Origin: Rhinopomastus cyanomelas
Lineage: Eukaryota; Chordata; Aves; Bucerotiformes; Rhinopomastidae
Assembly (NCBI GenBank): GCA_013400115.1
Contig: VXBP01008528.1
Location: 302,852-366,851, forward strand
Reading direction: 5' to 3'
DNA length: 64,000 nt
Both the position numbers and the translations under genes were made by a program. Below are positions 43,471 to 53,587 of this stretch, piece by piece. Under the pieces are notes generated by a model. It did not search any database. It was given only the letters and a program-made list of their open reading frames with translations, and was not told the DNA's origin. The first letter of the stretch is position 1. The number at the start of each line of letters is the position of its first letter.

Positions 43471-44408
43471 TTCCTCTTTTATTTTTTTATCACTGAGCAT
43501 GCTTAGTCCTGCACTGCCTGCACACTTAATGAACATTACTTCCTTCCCAGTGGTTACTCCGAGTACAAATCCACACCCCCCTACTCTTTCAGAAGTCAGG
43601 AATGCGGCTGAAACCAAAGTCCAGAAAACATGCCCGACACCCAGACAAGGCCCCTCAGATCAATAAACTCAGGTTGTGACCCGCAGGTCAGTTTGTCAAA
43701 CAGGACATCGGGGTGAGTTTTTTCTACCCTTGGTGGAGTTTGTTTTATGCCCCGGTTAATGCTCCTGGCCGCCCCCCCGCCAGCCCCGAGAAAACCCGTC
43801 GGCGCTGCCGCTCTAAAGGACGAGCCGGTGCGCCAAGAACAGATGGGAATTCTCCTGCAAACCCTGGCTTTTCCCAAAACTACTGAAAGAAGTTGTTGGG
43901 GTTTTTTTTAAGGCAAAAATCTGCTGGTTAGATTCCAGGATGAAAGTTACTCAAATTTGCCAGAAGAAGGGGCAGGAGGTGATGGTTTTTTCAAAAAGGC
44001 ACCTTTTCCTCCGTGAGGAGCTGATCCTGCTCCATTTGTGCTCAGATGGGGTTTCGTTATTCCCTGCAGCGGGAGCAGCGTCGGGGTTTTAGATTACAAA
44101 TGCTTTCAGGCAAGAAGAGCTCCATCTACTTCAGTGACCTGCACAGGACAGACTGGTTTTGGCACTTCAGTTTGCAAGTGGCTGTATGGCCGGCTCGAAG
44201 CGCTCGAACCCCCATCCTCACGATGCTCCCCGAGAGCTGCTGGAGAAAAGCAGCTCCTCACGATCGCACGTGTTGCTTTTAAAGCTTTTCCTTGGGTCTT
44301 GAGCTCTTCGGGTGCTTTCCAAAGGTTTTTATTTCTTTTTCTTCTATTTTTTTCCCTCCTGGAGGTTACACTTAGCTCTCGCTGCTCGACTCTCCTCCAC
44401 AACAGGAC

Positions 44409-44465
44409 TAGAATCACAGAATCATTAGGGATTGGAAGGGACCTCAAAAGATCATCTAGTCCAAT
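44409..44465 (-). mobile_element. CR1 3' terminus, tandem unit 1
   Basis: AGAATCACAGAATCATTAGG to CATCTAGTCCAAT: only the last ~57 bp of a group 1 CR1. It stops at the AAT of CCAAT and is followed immediately by unit 2. Confidence 0.93.
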
Positions 44466-44524
44466 CATAGACTCATAGAATCATTAGGGATTGGAAAGGA
44501 CCTCAAAAGATCATCCATTCCAAT
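44466..44524 (-). mobile_element. CR1 3' terminus, tandem unit 2
   Basis: CATAGACTCATAGAATCATT to ATCCATTCCAAT. It has the same endpoints as unit 1 and is 59 bp long, with a few private substitutions. Confidence 0.93.
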
Positions 44525-44623
44525 CACAGACTCATAGAATCATTAGGGATTGGAAGGTGCCTCAAAAGATCATCTAGTCCAGTCCTCCTGCCAGAGGAGG
44601 ATCCCCTAGACCAAGTGTTGTCA
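44525..44623 (-). mobile_element. CR1 3' terminus, tandem unit 3 (longer)
   Basis: CACAGACTCATAGAATCATT, then past the CCAGT position into CTCCTGCCAGAGGAGGATCC and CTAGACCAAGTG. It shares the first ~59 bp with units 1 and 2, then continues into the 3' untranslated region they lack. Confidence 0.93.
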
Positions 44624-44822
44624 GAGCAAGGAGCACTAATCAGAGCTACAACTGGGCAGGCCATTATCTCTTGAAGCCCTCTAAGATAATTAATATTCTG
44701 TTGCAGTTTAAAATAGGTTAGAACTAGATCATGAACTTGGAGCCAGAGTAAATCCAGACCTCACAAGGCTGGAGTTCCCAACTGGAAGAGGACAGATCAT
44801 GACAGATTAAATCTCTGGATCC

Positions 44823-45212
44823 CACACAGAATCAAGGCTGGAAAAGCCCTCTGAGCTCAGCCAGCCCAGCACAGGACCTAACATCACCCCATCACCCACA
44901 CCAGGGCACTAAGGGCCACAGCCAGGCTGGCCTTCAACACCTCCAGGGATGGGGACTCCACCACTGCCCTGGCCAGCCCAGTCCAGTGTCTCATCACCTT
45001 TTCTTTGAGAAAGGGCTTCCTAACATCCAACCTAACCCTCCCATGGCAGCTTCAGGTGCTGCCCTCTTGTCCTGGTGCTGGTTGCCTGGGAGAAGAGCCC
45101 AATCCCCACCTGACTACAACCTCCCTTCAGGGAGTTGGAGAGAGGGAGAAGGTCCCCCCTGAGTCTCCTCCAGGCTAAACACCCCCAGCTCCCTCAGCTT
45201 CCTCAGCTTCTC
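44823..45212 (-). mobile_element. CR1 LINE 3' end (group 3)
   Basis: CACAGAATCAAGGCTGGAAA, then CTGAGCTCAGCCAGCCCAGC, CTTCCTAACATCCAACC and CACCCCCAGCTCCCTCAG. A small duplication (CTCAGCTTCCTCAGCTTC) lies at its 5' break. The ORF2 frame is broken. Confidence 0.95.
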
Positions 45213-46034
45213 CCTATCAGACTTCCCTTCCAGTCCCACACCTTTAGAATATACTAGAAAATATAACTGATACCGTTCAGACTGCAAACCTGAGCAGAGC
45301 ACGCTTGGAGCAGTGTGGGGCAGGGCACGTGTCAGAACCACTGCAGGCTCTTCGCTCCTAAGGTTTTGGGGTTCAAAGAGGATTTGTTTCATTGCCCACA
45401 CAGCCCTGGCCTTCCTGGTTTCTCTTAAGGTCAGAAAAGTCCCAAAACCTTCATGGCAAAACCGAGCTGTGCTGTGCCAGTAGCATTCTGAGCTTGAAGA
45501 GATTTTGGAAACCCCCAGAGAAAGTTTGCTGCACATCAGGAGAGGCAGCCACGCGGCTAATTAAACCCAAATGCACTAACCACTTCATACCCCAAAGCTC
45601 TCCTTTGGTCAGGAAAGTCCCTGATAGCAATTTTATCTCTGATACTTTTCTCAGCTATGTCCAGAACTAAACCTCTTGGGTGTCACTGAGTCTGAGACAC
45701 TGAAAGCAGGTGGATGGTGCATCTCCTTCATGATGGAAAGGGATTATCCTGAAGCTCTAAACAGATGAATCCAAGATTCAAACACATTTTCCTTTAGCAA
45801 ACAGTTGCAGTGATTTTAGACATCCTCATGTCTCTCAGTAACAGAAGACATCCCTTGTCTTCCCTCACTCTTTCTGGAAGAGCAAGGCATACGCAGGTTT
45901 TGATGTGGCATCCAGAGCCAAATCGATGGATGCAGCAATGAAGCACCTCAGGAGCTTCATCGCAATGACATGGCTCCAGGATGGTAACGTGCTAGAGGGT
46001 CAAGAGGATGGGAACAGCTCAGATGTCCCCAAAA
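45213..46034. other. Unique DNA, nothing recognised
   Basis: No repeat or exon can be supported. Confidence 0.5.
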
Positions 46035-46430
46035 TTCATAGAATCATGGAATGTGTTGGGTTGAAAGGGACCTCCAGGGGTCCAATTCCCCTACAAACAG
46101 AAGTGCTATCACTCACCAGACCAGGTTGCCCAGAGGCCCAGCTTGACCTTGAATGGCTCCAGGGATGGGGCCTCCAGCCCCCAATCTGGGCAGCCTGTTC
46201 CAGGGATCCCCCACTCTCTGGTTCAACAACTTTTTCCTCCTGTCCAGCCTCACTCTGCCCTTTTCCAGCTTCAAACCATGACCCCTCATCCTTTCATTCC
46301 CTGCCCTTGGGAACAGTCTTCTCCAGCCTTCTGACAGCCCCTTCAGGGGCTCGAAGTTGCCATAAGGTCCCCTCAGAGCCTCCTCCTCTTCAAGATGAAC
46401 AACCTCAATCCTCTCAGCCTGTCTTCATAA
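46035..46430 (-). mobile_element. CR1 LINE 3' end (group 6)
   Basis: TTCATAGAATCATGGAATG, then GGGTTGAAAGGGACCTCC, CACCAGACCAGGTTGCCCAG, AACAACTTTTTCCTCCTG and CCTCAATCCTCTCAGCC. About 395 bp, old, with no long frame left. Confidence 0.94.
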
Positions 46431-46778
46431 AATGAACACATCCTTCAGCTATTCAAGCTGAAACCAGGCACTACCACCAGATCTCCTCCTCAGAACATTA
46501 GTGCCAGCTAGCGAGCCCCTCAAGGATGCTGTGTGCTCAGGGTCCATCTTCCTTGTGAGTGCCACAGCGCCGAAGCCCTGGAAGCCAAAGCCACGTTGCA
46601 GTTGTGCCACCTAATTGCCCATAAGCAGTTGGCACGATGATTTATTTAGTGCTGGTCTAGCCTTCAGACAAGTCCTGTGTCCAACTTGAAAACCCTCTGC
46701 CTCCAGTTTCGTTCATGAGACAAAAATCTTCATTCAAGCCCACAAAACTAATCTCTCCTGGCAGTTATTCTGCATCTG
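46431..46778. other. Unique spacer, nothing recognised
   Basis: About 350 bp between a minus-strand and a plus-strand CR1. No repeat, exon or RNA gene is visible. Confidence 0.5.
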
Positions 46779-47238
46779 GAATGTTGTGTCCAGTTCTGGA
46801 CCCCTCAGTTCCAGAAGGACAGGGAACTGCTGGAAAGAGCCCAGCACAGAGCCACAAGGATGAGGGAGGGAGCGGAGCATCTGTGTGATGAGGAAAGGCT
46901 GAGGGAGCTGGGTTTCTTCTGCTGGAGGAGACTGAGGGGTGACCCTATGAATGCTGATACATATAGAAAGGGTGAGTGTCAGGAGGACGGAGCCAGGCTC
47001 TGCTCAGTGGCATCTAATGATAGGACAAGGGGCAACGGGTGTCAGCTGGAACAGAGGAGGAAACAGAAGGGAAAACTTTGATGGAGCCCTGGCGCAGGCT
47101 GCCCAGAGAGGGTGTGGAGTCTCCTGCTCTGGAGATGTTCAAACCCAGCCTGGGTGTTCCTGTGTGACCTGATCTAGGGGATCCTGCTCTGGCCTGGAGG
47201 TTGGACTGGATGATCTCTAGAGGTCCCTTCCAACCCTG
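46779..47238 (+). mobile_element. CR1 LINE 3' end, about 460 bp (group 1/6 intermediate)
   Basis: It begins GAATGTTGTGTCCAGTTCTG. Coding remains show EGAEHLCDEERLRELGFF and GECQEDGARLCSVASNDR, then a deletion in AGGAGGAAACAGAAGGG that removes the FHINMR segment. It ends ATCTAGGGGATCCTGCTCTG and CCCTTCCAACCCTGC, without an 8-base tail. Confidence 0.95.
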
Positions 47239-49064
47239 CATCTCCTGTACCTACAGCCTGTTCCAGACAGGCTCAGCTGTACCACAGTCTGTCCCGATTA
47301 CTGGTTCCTGAGGAAAACTGGGATCAATCCTCCCTGCAGCTGGGCGTGCAGGCTGACACACAAGTGACAGTCCAAACTGAACTTCAGTGGCAATGAGGTG
47401 CCTAAACCCCCCCTATCCTCTGCAGTTAAGACCTCTAAAGAGCAAAGAGTAGGGCAGGATTGCGAAGGAGTAGGAAAAAAGAGGCACGTCCTCCGCCTAG
47501 AAGCTATGAGGTGACTTCCAGATGGACCATCTGCAACAGAGAGAGAACACAGTCTCCCTCAGGCACCCATGAGTCAGGACAAGGGCTGGGGAAAGCCTGG
47601 GTAAGTGAAAACTCTGCAGGGAATGTTGCAGGCTTTGGACAGAGAAACTCCTTGGGGTTTGGGATGCTGCCCACATGTTCTGTTTATCCGGTGAGCTCTG
47701 CCCCAAGGCGCAGCCCTGACACAGGCTCTGGCAGGGCATCAGTCCTTCCCGGGATGAACCGCAGCGCCCAGCACCACCAAGATCCAACGGGGAAACTATT
47801 GTTCCTTCAGATGTTGCCCCTTTTAATAGGAGCCAAATGGCTGCCCCTCCCAGAGCCAGCAGATCCAGCTGGGACAGCTTTGCTTCTCCTCTCCCCCTGG
47901 GACGCACAAGAGGCCTTTTTGCTCTCCTTCCTGACACCAGCACAGCCTGGATCGCTTCCCACTGTACTGAGAGAGCTTGAAACTCGGCCATGCTATTTAC
48001 AGCAGCGTCTTTGCCCGGAGGAACGGGAGACGCAGCGTGATTTTTCCACCATATGCAGCAGCAGGCAGTGCCGCCTGCGCCAGCTCTGCCGCGTGGTGAG
48101 CTCAGCCCTACCTGTCGGTGCTTCTTCGTGGTCCCTCAGCGCAGCACCGGGGGGAGGACAAGCAGGATTCCCCCGGGGCTGCTTGTGTGCTGGCTCTCTT
48201 GGTGTTCGGATGCAGCCATCCTTCAGCTCTTGGTGGGGAAAGGCAAACTGAAGAAAGACTGTAAAGGGTGGGGCTCCCTTTCTGGTCCTCTGGACTGTAA
48301 CGTTAGCTTTTGGCAACAGAAAAGCTTTTCAAAAGGGCTTCAGTGAAGCAGAAGCCTGAAATCTACTGGTTTTCAGTGGGAGTTGGGCTCTCAGGTTCCT
48401 GCTGGAACCTCAGGAAAGTGAGTTCTGCTTGTGAGTGTGGAGGCACGTCCAGTCCCTTCTACTTCTCATTTGACAGCTTGTGGGTAGCCAGGGGTGGTCC
48501 TCTCTCTCCTTAGAAGGACAGAAGGAGAGCATCAGATGAAAAAGCTGGTGGCTGCTGTCCTTCAGAAAACACCTGCCCCAAGTGGGCTTCCTGCAAGGAG
48601 CCCAACCGCACAGTCCAGCTCCAGAGGAGATCCTGGCCAGCACCAGCAAACCCTGAGCAGCAGTCCCCTACACAGTCTGGCCAAACTGTCTACATATCTC
48701 TTCCAGCTTTAGGATCTAGTAAGTAGAAATGGAGTCACTGCGTGGGGGTTTCTATTAAATACTAAATGGAGAAGCCAGCCCGTTCGCCAGAGCAGGCGAT
48801 CCAGAGACACCAAAAAGTAAACCACAAGAAAGTTCAGCTTTGAAGAACTTCCTTGGGCTCCCTCTGCTAGGACAGAACAGAGCAGTCAGTGTGAAGTGCA
48901 GCCATTTCCAAGTCTGCACCACTATCCCATTGGTCTTCCACAGAACTTTGGGCAAGGAGCTGGGTGTTATCGTCACAAGCCAAATCAACCTGTAACGGCA
49001 CCACCAAGGGCTACACATAATGAGGGAAGAGCCAGCTATAGCCACAAAATTCCAGGGGATTCAC
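47239..49064. other. CR1-free GC-rich block with the longest non-CR1 open frame
   Basis: 1.8 kb without repeats. Frames are open on both strands over 47.46-48.3 kb, which points to a low stop-codon density from composition. Nothing in it was recognised. Confidence 0.45.
47460..48251 (+). other. Open frame of 263 codons, probably not a gene
   Basis: The longest open stretch outside CR1. Its first codon is TTG; the first in-frame ATG is at 47664, leaving 195 codons. The protein is rich in S, P, R, L and A, with no recognisable domain, signal peptide or transmembrane pattern beyond a short leucine-rich patch (LLFLQMLPLLIGAKWLPL). Antisense frames of 164 and 107 codons overlap it. No family is recognised. 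Chance in GC-rich DNA is the likeliest explanation; a lineage-specific gene or exon is possible but unsupported. Confidence 0.15.
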
Positions 49065-49348
49065 ACAGAGTCACAGAACATTAGGGATTGGAAGGGACCT
49101 TGAAAGATCATCTAGTCCAATCCCCCTGACACAGCAGGATCATCTAGATCAAGTCACACAGGAACACATCCAGGCAGGTCTTAAACATCTCCAGAGAAGG
49201 AGACTCCACAACCCCCCTGGGCAGCCCCTTCCAGGGCTCTGTCACCCTCACTGGGAAGAAGTTCCTTCTCATATTGATGTGGAACCTCCTCTGTTCCAGC
49301 TTGCACCCCTTGCCCCGATCCCATCATTAGATGACACTGAGAAGAGCC
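49065..49348 (-). mobile_element. CR1 LINE 3' end (group 1)
   Basis: CAGAGTCACAGAACATTAGG, then the full 3' untranslated region and ORF2 end, truncated after the segment for the DD(T/I)EKS region (ATGACACTGAGAAGAGCC). Length is about 284 bp. Confidence 0.96.
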
Positions 49349-49654
49349 TTTTGCGCAGTCTGCACGGAATTGTCTGCCCAGAGAGCAGAAGGCAGCCTGA
49401 CACAGACGACCCCAGCAGACACAGGGCTCAGCCTGGGTGCAGTTCTGCTAAGGTCAAGGTGACCAACTCTAGTCACACCGAGCCAACCTGTTCCATCACC
49501 TCAGATGTCACAGGAACCAGAAGATGTTGGTTTGCATTTGCTTCTTGACTTTTCTTCAAAGTTTCTCAAAGAATCAAACTGTTTGTTTCTTCCTGAATTG
49601 AAAAATACCTTTTGGTCTCAAAAATTAGACTAACTCTGATTTTTCTGAGGCCTT
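49349..49654. other. Unique spacer, nothing recognised
   Basis: About 300 bp between a minus-strand and a plus-strand group 1 copy, with no feature. Confidence 0.5.
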
Positions 49655-50109
49655 CCTGAGAGAGTCCAGTGCAGAGCTATGAAGATGATGAAGGAAGTAG
49701 AGCATCTCCCTGAGGAGGAAAGTCTGAGGGGGGTCTCTTGAGCTTGGAAAAAAGGAGACTGAGGGGTGACCTCATTAACGTTGATCAATATGTGAAGGGC
49801 GGGTGTCAGGAGGATGGAGCCAGGCTCTGATCAATGTCATCTAATGATAGGACAAGGGGCAATGGTTGTGAGCTGGGACAGAGGAGGTTCCACACCAATA
49901 TGAGAAGGAACTTCTTCCCAGTGAGGGTGACAGAGCACTGGAAGGGGCTGCTCAGGGTAGTTGTGGAGTCTCCTTCTCTGGAGACGTTTAAAACCCACCT
50001 GGATGTGTTCCTGTGTGACTTTGTCTAGGTGATCCTGTGGTGGTGGGCAGGGGGATTGGACTGGATGATCTTCCAAGGTCCCTTCCAATCCCTAATGTTC
50101 TGTGATTCT
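49655..50109 (+). mobile_element. CR1 LINE 3' end, about 455 bp (group 1)
   Basis: It begins at CTGAGAGAGTCCAGTGCAGA. A deletion and extra G at AGTCTGAGGGGGGTCTC break the ORF2 frame. The later frame 49834-50028 is open through GNGCELGQRRFHTNMRRNFF and TEHWKGLLRVVVESPSLE. An insertion (GTGGTGGTGGGCAGG) sits in the 3' untranslated region. It ends CCCTAATGTTCTGTGATTC. Confidence 0.96.
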
Positions 50110-50857
50110 TGTAGGATAATAAATGGCAGCAAGTGTTTCCTGTGACGACCTAGGGTTTTGTATTCCAGGCAAAATAAAGCTGATTGAGAGAGGGGAAAAG
50201 ACAAACTGCACAGGCAACAGCGTTGAGCTCAGAGAAGCTAATTCTTCCCCTTTCACAAGAGAGAGCTGTCTCAAGGCTGAATGTTTTTGTGCATTATAAA
50301 TACTTGTGGAGATGCTGGTGAAGTGCAATTCTCCTGAAGGAGCTGAGCTCCAGCGTTTGTGCTGCATCTCTAATCTCAAAAGAGCTGAGCTTCAATAAGA
50401 CATGATACTTAAAAGGAGGGGGGAAAATAGGGGGAAAACAGATTTGTTATTAATTTCTGATGTGAGGCTAAAAGGTTGGGAGCTTTGATTCTGATCAGCT
50501 CTAAGCAAGAGCTGTTTTCTCCTACTGAATGGGTTGGGTGTGGTTATGCCAGTATAAAAAGACTGGCCAGCTCTCAATCCTTACAGGATTAATGAGTTTG
50601 CTGGTACCTCATTCCAGCAAAGCCATCAGTCTGGTAAAGATGTCTCTGCTGAGTAGGACACAGTGCAGAGAGGATCAGCAGCTCAACAGAAGAGAGTTAA
50701 GAACAGATAAAACCCGCTGAGTGCTTTGGAAGGGGTGGGTCAAAAGGGACGACTGGTTGGACGTTACAGCAGCACAGGAATCAGGCTGGAGCCTAAATCG
50801 AACTGCAGCTCCTACAAAATCTAGGCAGGGTCAGGTGTTTGATTTACAGGTCTCCTT
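50110..50857. other. Unique DNA, nothing recognised
   Basis: AT-rich (GCATTATAAATACTTGTGG, TTATTAATTTCTGATG). A possible TATA-like GTATAAAAAGACTGG lies at about 50551. No exon is supported. Confidence 0.45.
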
Positions 50858-50942
50858 GATCACACAATTACTGAGGCTGGAAAAGACCTCTAAGATCATC
50901 AAGTCCTGCCTAAGCAACCACACGACCACAGCAAAGACAGAA
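50858..50942 (-). mobile_element. CR1 LINE 3' terminus, old
   Basis: GATCACACAATTACTGAGGC, then TGGAAAAGACCTCTAAGATC and ATCAAGTCCTGCC. It is a short, diverged copy that ends where a plus-strand tail starts. Confidence 0.82.
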
Positions 50943-50971
50943 GACTCCAATCCCTAATGATTCTATTCTAT
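50943..50971 (+). mobile_element. CR1 3' terminus fragment, about 29 bp
   Basis: CTCCAATCCCTAATGATTCT, then ATTCTATGA: the extreme 3' end of a group 1 CR1 in plus orientation, squeezed between two minus-strand copies. Joined to the next copy, it makes a near-perfect inverted repeat. Confidence 0.85.
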
Positions 50972-51060
50972 GACTCATAGAATCATTAGGGATTGGAAGG
51001 GACCTCGAAAGATCATCTAGTCCAATCCCTCTGCCACAGCAGGATCACCCAGACCAAGTC
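50972..51060 (-). mobile_element. CR1 LINE 3' terminus (group 1)
   Basis: CTCATAGAATCATTAGGGAT to CACCCAGACCAAGTC. Sequence is close to the group 1 consensus. It ends where a further tail begins. Confidence 0.94.
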
Positions 51061-51090
51061 ATAGAGTCAGTTAGGGTTAGAAGGGACCAC
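51061..51090 (-). mobile_element. CR1 3' terminus fragment, about 30 bp
   Basis: ATAGAGTCAGTTAGGGTTAG, then AAGGGACCAC: a decayed CR1 end in the same orientation, directly continuing the previous copy. Confidence 0.75.
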
Positions 51091-52007
51091 AGACTTCTTC
51101 AAAAGGCAACTGATGGGCTCCCCCAGTATAGACTGAACCCCCTAGAATGTGGTTAGTACAGACAGGAACCTCACTCTACCGGTCCCACAAGCAGAGGTGG
51201 CATGTGGGTAAGTAATTTCCAGGGCTCCAGATGTAGCACTTCCAGGACCTAACAGCAAAAGCAGGTTCATAAACATCTCAGAGCGAAATGACAACTGTCT
51301 GTACGTACGACAGAGCCAAGGCATTAAAAAACAAGGCAATAATATCCATCTCCTTAATCACCTCCCTCAGCTACGAGCCAGTACACTCTGCCTTAAATTT
51401 CAGCTCCAAGTGCTATTCACAGGATACGCATCATCCCCCTGAATCAAATGGAATCCATCTCATTTTTTCCACTGTAAGGTCACTGGTGAGTTCAGCTTTG
51501 GCACCGCAACAAAAAACTCTTCATTGCCAGCGTGCACAGAGCTCTGGGACCGGAGTGGGGCGAGAGGGGTGGAAAGTCATTTATAAAGCAAATTTTGCAG
51601 CTCTGAGAGAACTGCTGAGCTCTACCTCTGGAGTTTGCGTTGCATTTCCTCATGTTTAACTCCTAGCCGTCTGTGGTGGGGAGGGGGAAGGTGGCAGCTT
51701 GATTTTCTCCCCTTGTGTTAGAGATGTTCAACAACAGCCCCACCAGAGCGTTGGGCTTTGCTAGGAGGTCTTGCTCAAGTTTTGCACACATCCAGGATTA
51801 CAAGCAGCTCGTCTCTGGGGGTGTCCCTGCTTTCCTAAGGGATCCCCAAGCACTTTGCAAAGGCAACGGGAAGGTTGACAGAATTTCCCCAAGGAGCAGC
51901 TGTTGGTTTAGAGGGTCCCTCAAGCTTGCAGCTCTGCGGTAGCTGCTCAGCATCCCCAAGAGCAAAGAGGTCTCAGGTGGAGCATTTTGAGTGGAAGCAC
52001 CTTGATT
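51091..52007. other. Unique DNA, nothing recognised
   Basis: CR1-free. A GTAAGT donor-like site near 51210 has no convincing exon. No gene can be named. Confidence 0.5.
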
Positions 52008-52319
52008 TCACAGAATCACAGAACATTAGGGAGTGGAAGGGACTTTGAAAGATCATCCGGTCCAATCCCCCTGACACAGCAGGAACACCTAGACCAAGCT
52101 GCACAGGAACATGTCCAGGTGGGTCTTAAACATCTCCAGAGAAGGAGACTCCACAACCCCCCTGAGCTGCCTGTTCCAGTGCTCCATCACCCTCACTGGG
52201 ACGAAGTTCCTTCTCATATTTATATGGAACCTCCTCTGTTCCAGCTCACACCTGCTGGCCCTCGTCCTATCACTAAATGACACTGAGAAGAGCTTGGTTC
52301 CATTCTCCTGACACCCACC
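52008..52319 (-). mobile_element. CR1 LINE 3' end (group 1)
   Basis: TCACAGAATCACAGAACATT. The minus-strand frame shows RCELEQRRFHINMRRNFV and MEHWNRQLRGVVESPSLEMF. It is truncated at the GACACCCACCA position, where a small local repeat (TTTGCAGATTCTATA) begins. Confidence 0.96.
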
Positions 52320-52363
52320 AATTTGCAGAATCTATAGAATCTTTGCAGATTCTATAAATGCAA
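52320..52363. repeat. Short imperfect direct repeat at a CR1 5' break
   Basis: ATTTGCAGAATCTATAGAATC and CTTTGCAGATTCTATAAATG are adjacent near-copies. They sit exactly beyond the truncated 5' end of a CR1, so they may be part of the insertion scar. Confidence 0.5.
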
Positions 52364-52414
52364 CGAGCACCAACCCATCTCCATAAAACTTCCAGGCAAA
52401 CAGCATTTCATAAA

Positions 52415-52685
52415 TCATGGAATCACAGAATCATTACGGATTGGAAGGGACCTTGAAAGGTCATCTAGTCCAATCCGCCTGCAACAGCAGGATCACCTAG
52501 ACCAAGTCACACAGGAACCTGTCCAGTCGGGTCTTGAATATCTCCAGTGAGGGAGACTCCACAACCCCCCCCGGGCAGCCCCTTCCAGTGCACCGTCACC
52601 CTTACCATGAAGAAGTTCCTTCTCAGGTTGATGTGGAACCTCCTGTGTTCCAGCTTACAACCATTGCCCCTCGTCCTATTTGGTC
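52415..52685 (-). mobile_element. CR1 LINE 3' end (group 1)
   Basis: ATCATGGAATCACAGAATC, then ATTACGGATTGGAAGGGACC. A C-run expansion (CAACCCCCCCCGGGCAG) shifts the frame. Coding remains include GNGCKLEHRRFHINLRRNFF. It breaks at the CGTCCTATTTGG position. Confidence 0.95.
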
Positions 52686-53210
52686 TCATGTTTCATGGAA
52701 ACCACTTTAAACCTCCCTTCTGCCATAAATACGCGACTGTAAAACAGTCAGCAGGACTGAAACTCGTGCTCTTGAGTGCTACACCTAGTGGTAAGTGCTT
52801 GCAGGCTTCGTAGCTCTCTTTTTTTGTGACATTTAAACAAATAATTGCACTGAAAACCACATTTAGAGAAACAAGTCATAATACCAGGAGCTGCAGAAGC
52901 AAAAACACTCCAGCGTGCTCCAGGCGTTAGAAGCAGGGGGTCTGTTTCTCTATCAGCATGCAAGAAATTTGTGCAATTAAATTATAATCATTAACAAGAC
53001 TTGCCTATGAATGCAACCTATACATCAGCAGGAAAAGCCCAGCTACTTGAGATGCAATTTTAATATCATAAACAATTATTCCTGTGCCATGGTATGAGGT
53101 CCTGTGCTCTACTTTCCTCTCTACCCATCCACAGACCCATGGAAATGCTGAAAGTAGCTCAGAGCTGCCGAGTAAAAGAAAGAACGAGTCACAAACAGCA
53201 CAGTTCTGCA

Positions 53211-53501
53211 CTGAAAGATCACCCAGTCCAACCCCCTTCCACAGCAGGTTCCCTAGATCCAGTCACACAGGAACATGGCCAGGCTGGTTTAAACATCTTC
53301 AGAGAAGGAGACGCCACAACCCCCCTGGGCAGCCTGTTCCAGTGCTCTGCAACCCTCACAGGGAAGAAGTTCTTTCTCATATTGATGTGGAACCTCCTCT
53401 GTTCCAGCTCACACCTCTTGCCCCTCATCCTATCATTAGATGACACTGAGCAGAGCCTGGCTCCATCCTCCTGACACCCATCCTTCACATATATATCAAC
53501 A
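53211..53501 (-). mobile_element. CR1 LINE, 3' half of the longest copy (group 1), lacking its tail
   Basis: It begins inside the 3' untranslated region (CTGAAAGATCACCCAGTCC), so the terminal ~45 bp are lost. The minus-strand frame gives DGCQEDGARLCSVSSNDR, KRCELEQRRFHINMRKNFF and AEHWNRLPRGVVASPSLK. It is interrupted near ATATATCAACATT by a plus-strand CR1 fragment, then resumes at 53588. Confidence 0.95.
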
Positions 53502-53581
53502 TTCCTGTGTGACTTGGTCTAGGTGATGCTGCTGTGTCAGGGGGATTGGACTAGATGATCTCTCGAGGTTCCTTCCAATCA
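53502..53581 (+). mobile_element. CR1 3' fragment inside a minus-strand CR1
   Basis: TTCCTGTGTGACTTGGTCTA, then GGTGATGCTGCTGTGTCAGG and CGAGGTTCCTTCCAATC. About 80 bp of group 1 3' untranslated region, in plus orientation, splits the longer minus-strand copy. Only about ten bases of the host copy are missing at the site. Confidence 0.92.
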
Positions 53582-53587
53582 GGAAGA

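Larger units (their letters stand above)
40043..44408. other. Longest CR1-free block of the right half
   Basis: 4.4 kb with no CR1 copy. It includes AT-rich, possibly conserved stretches (for example 42180-42420) and the CpG-containing stretch near 43 kb. Open frames are short, on both strands and unfamiliar. No gene can be named. Confidence 0.45.
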
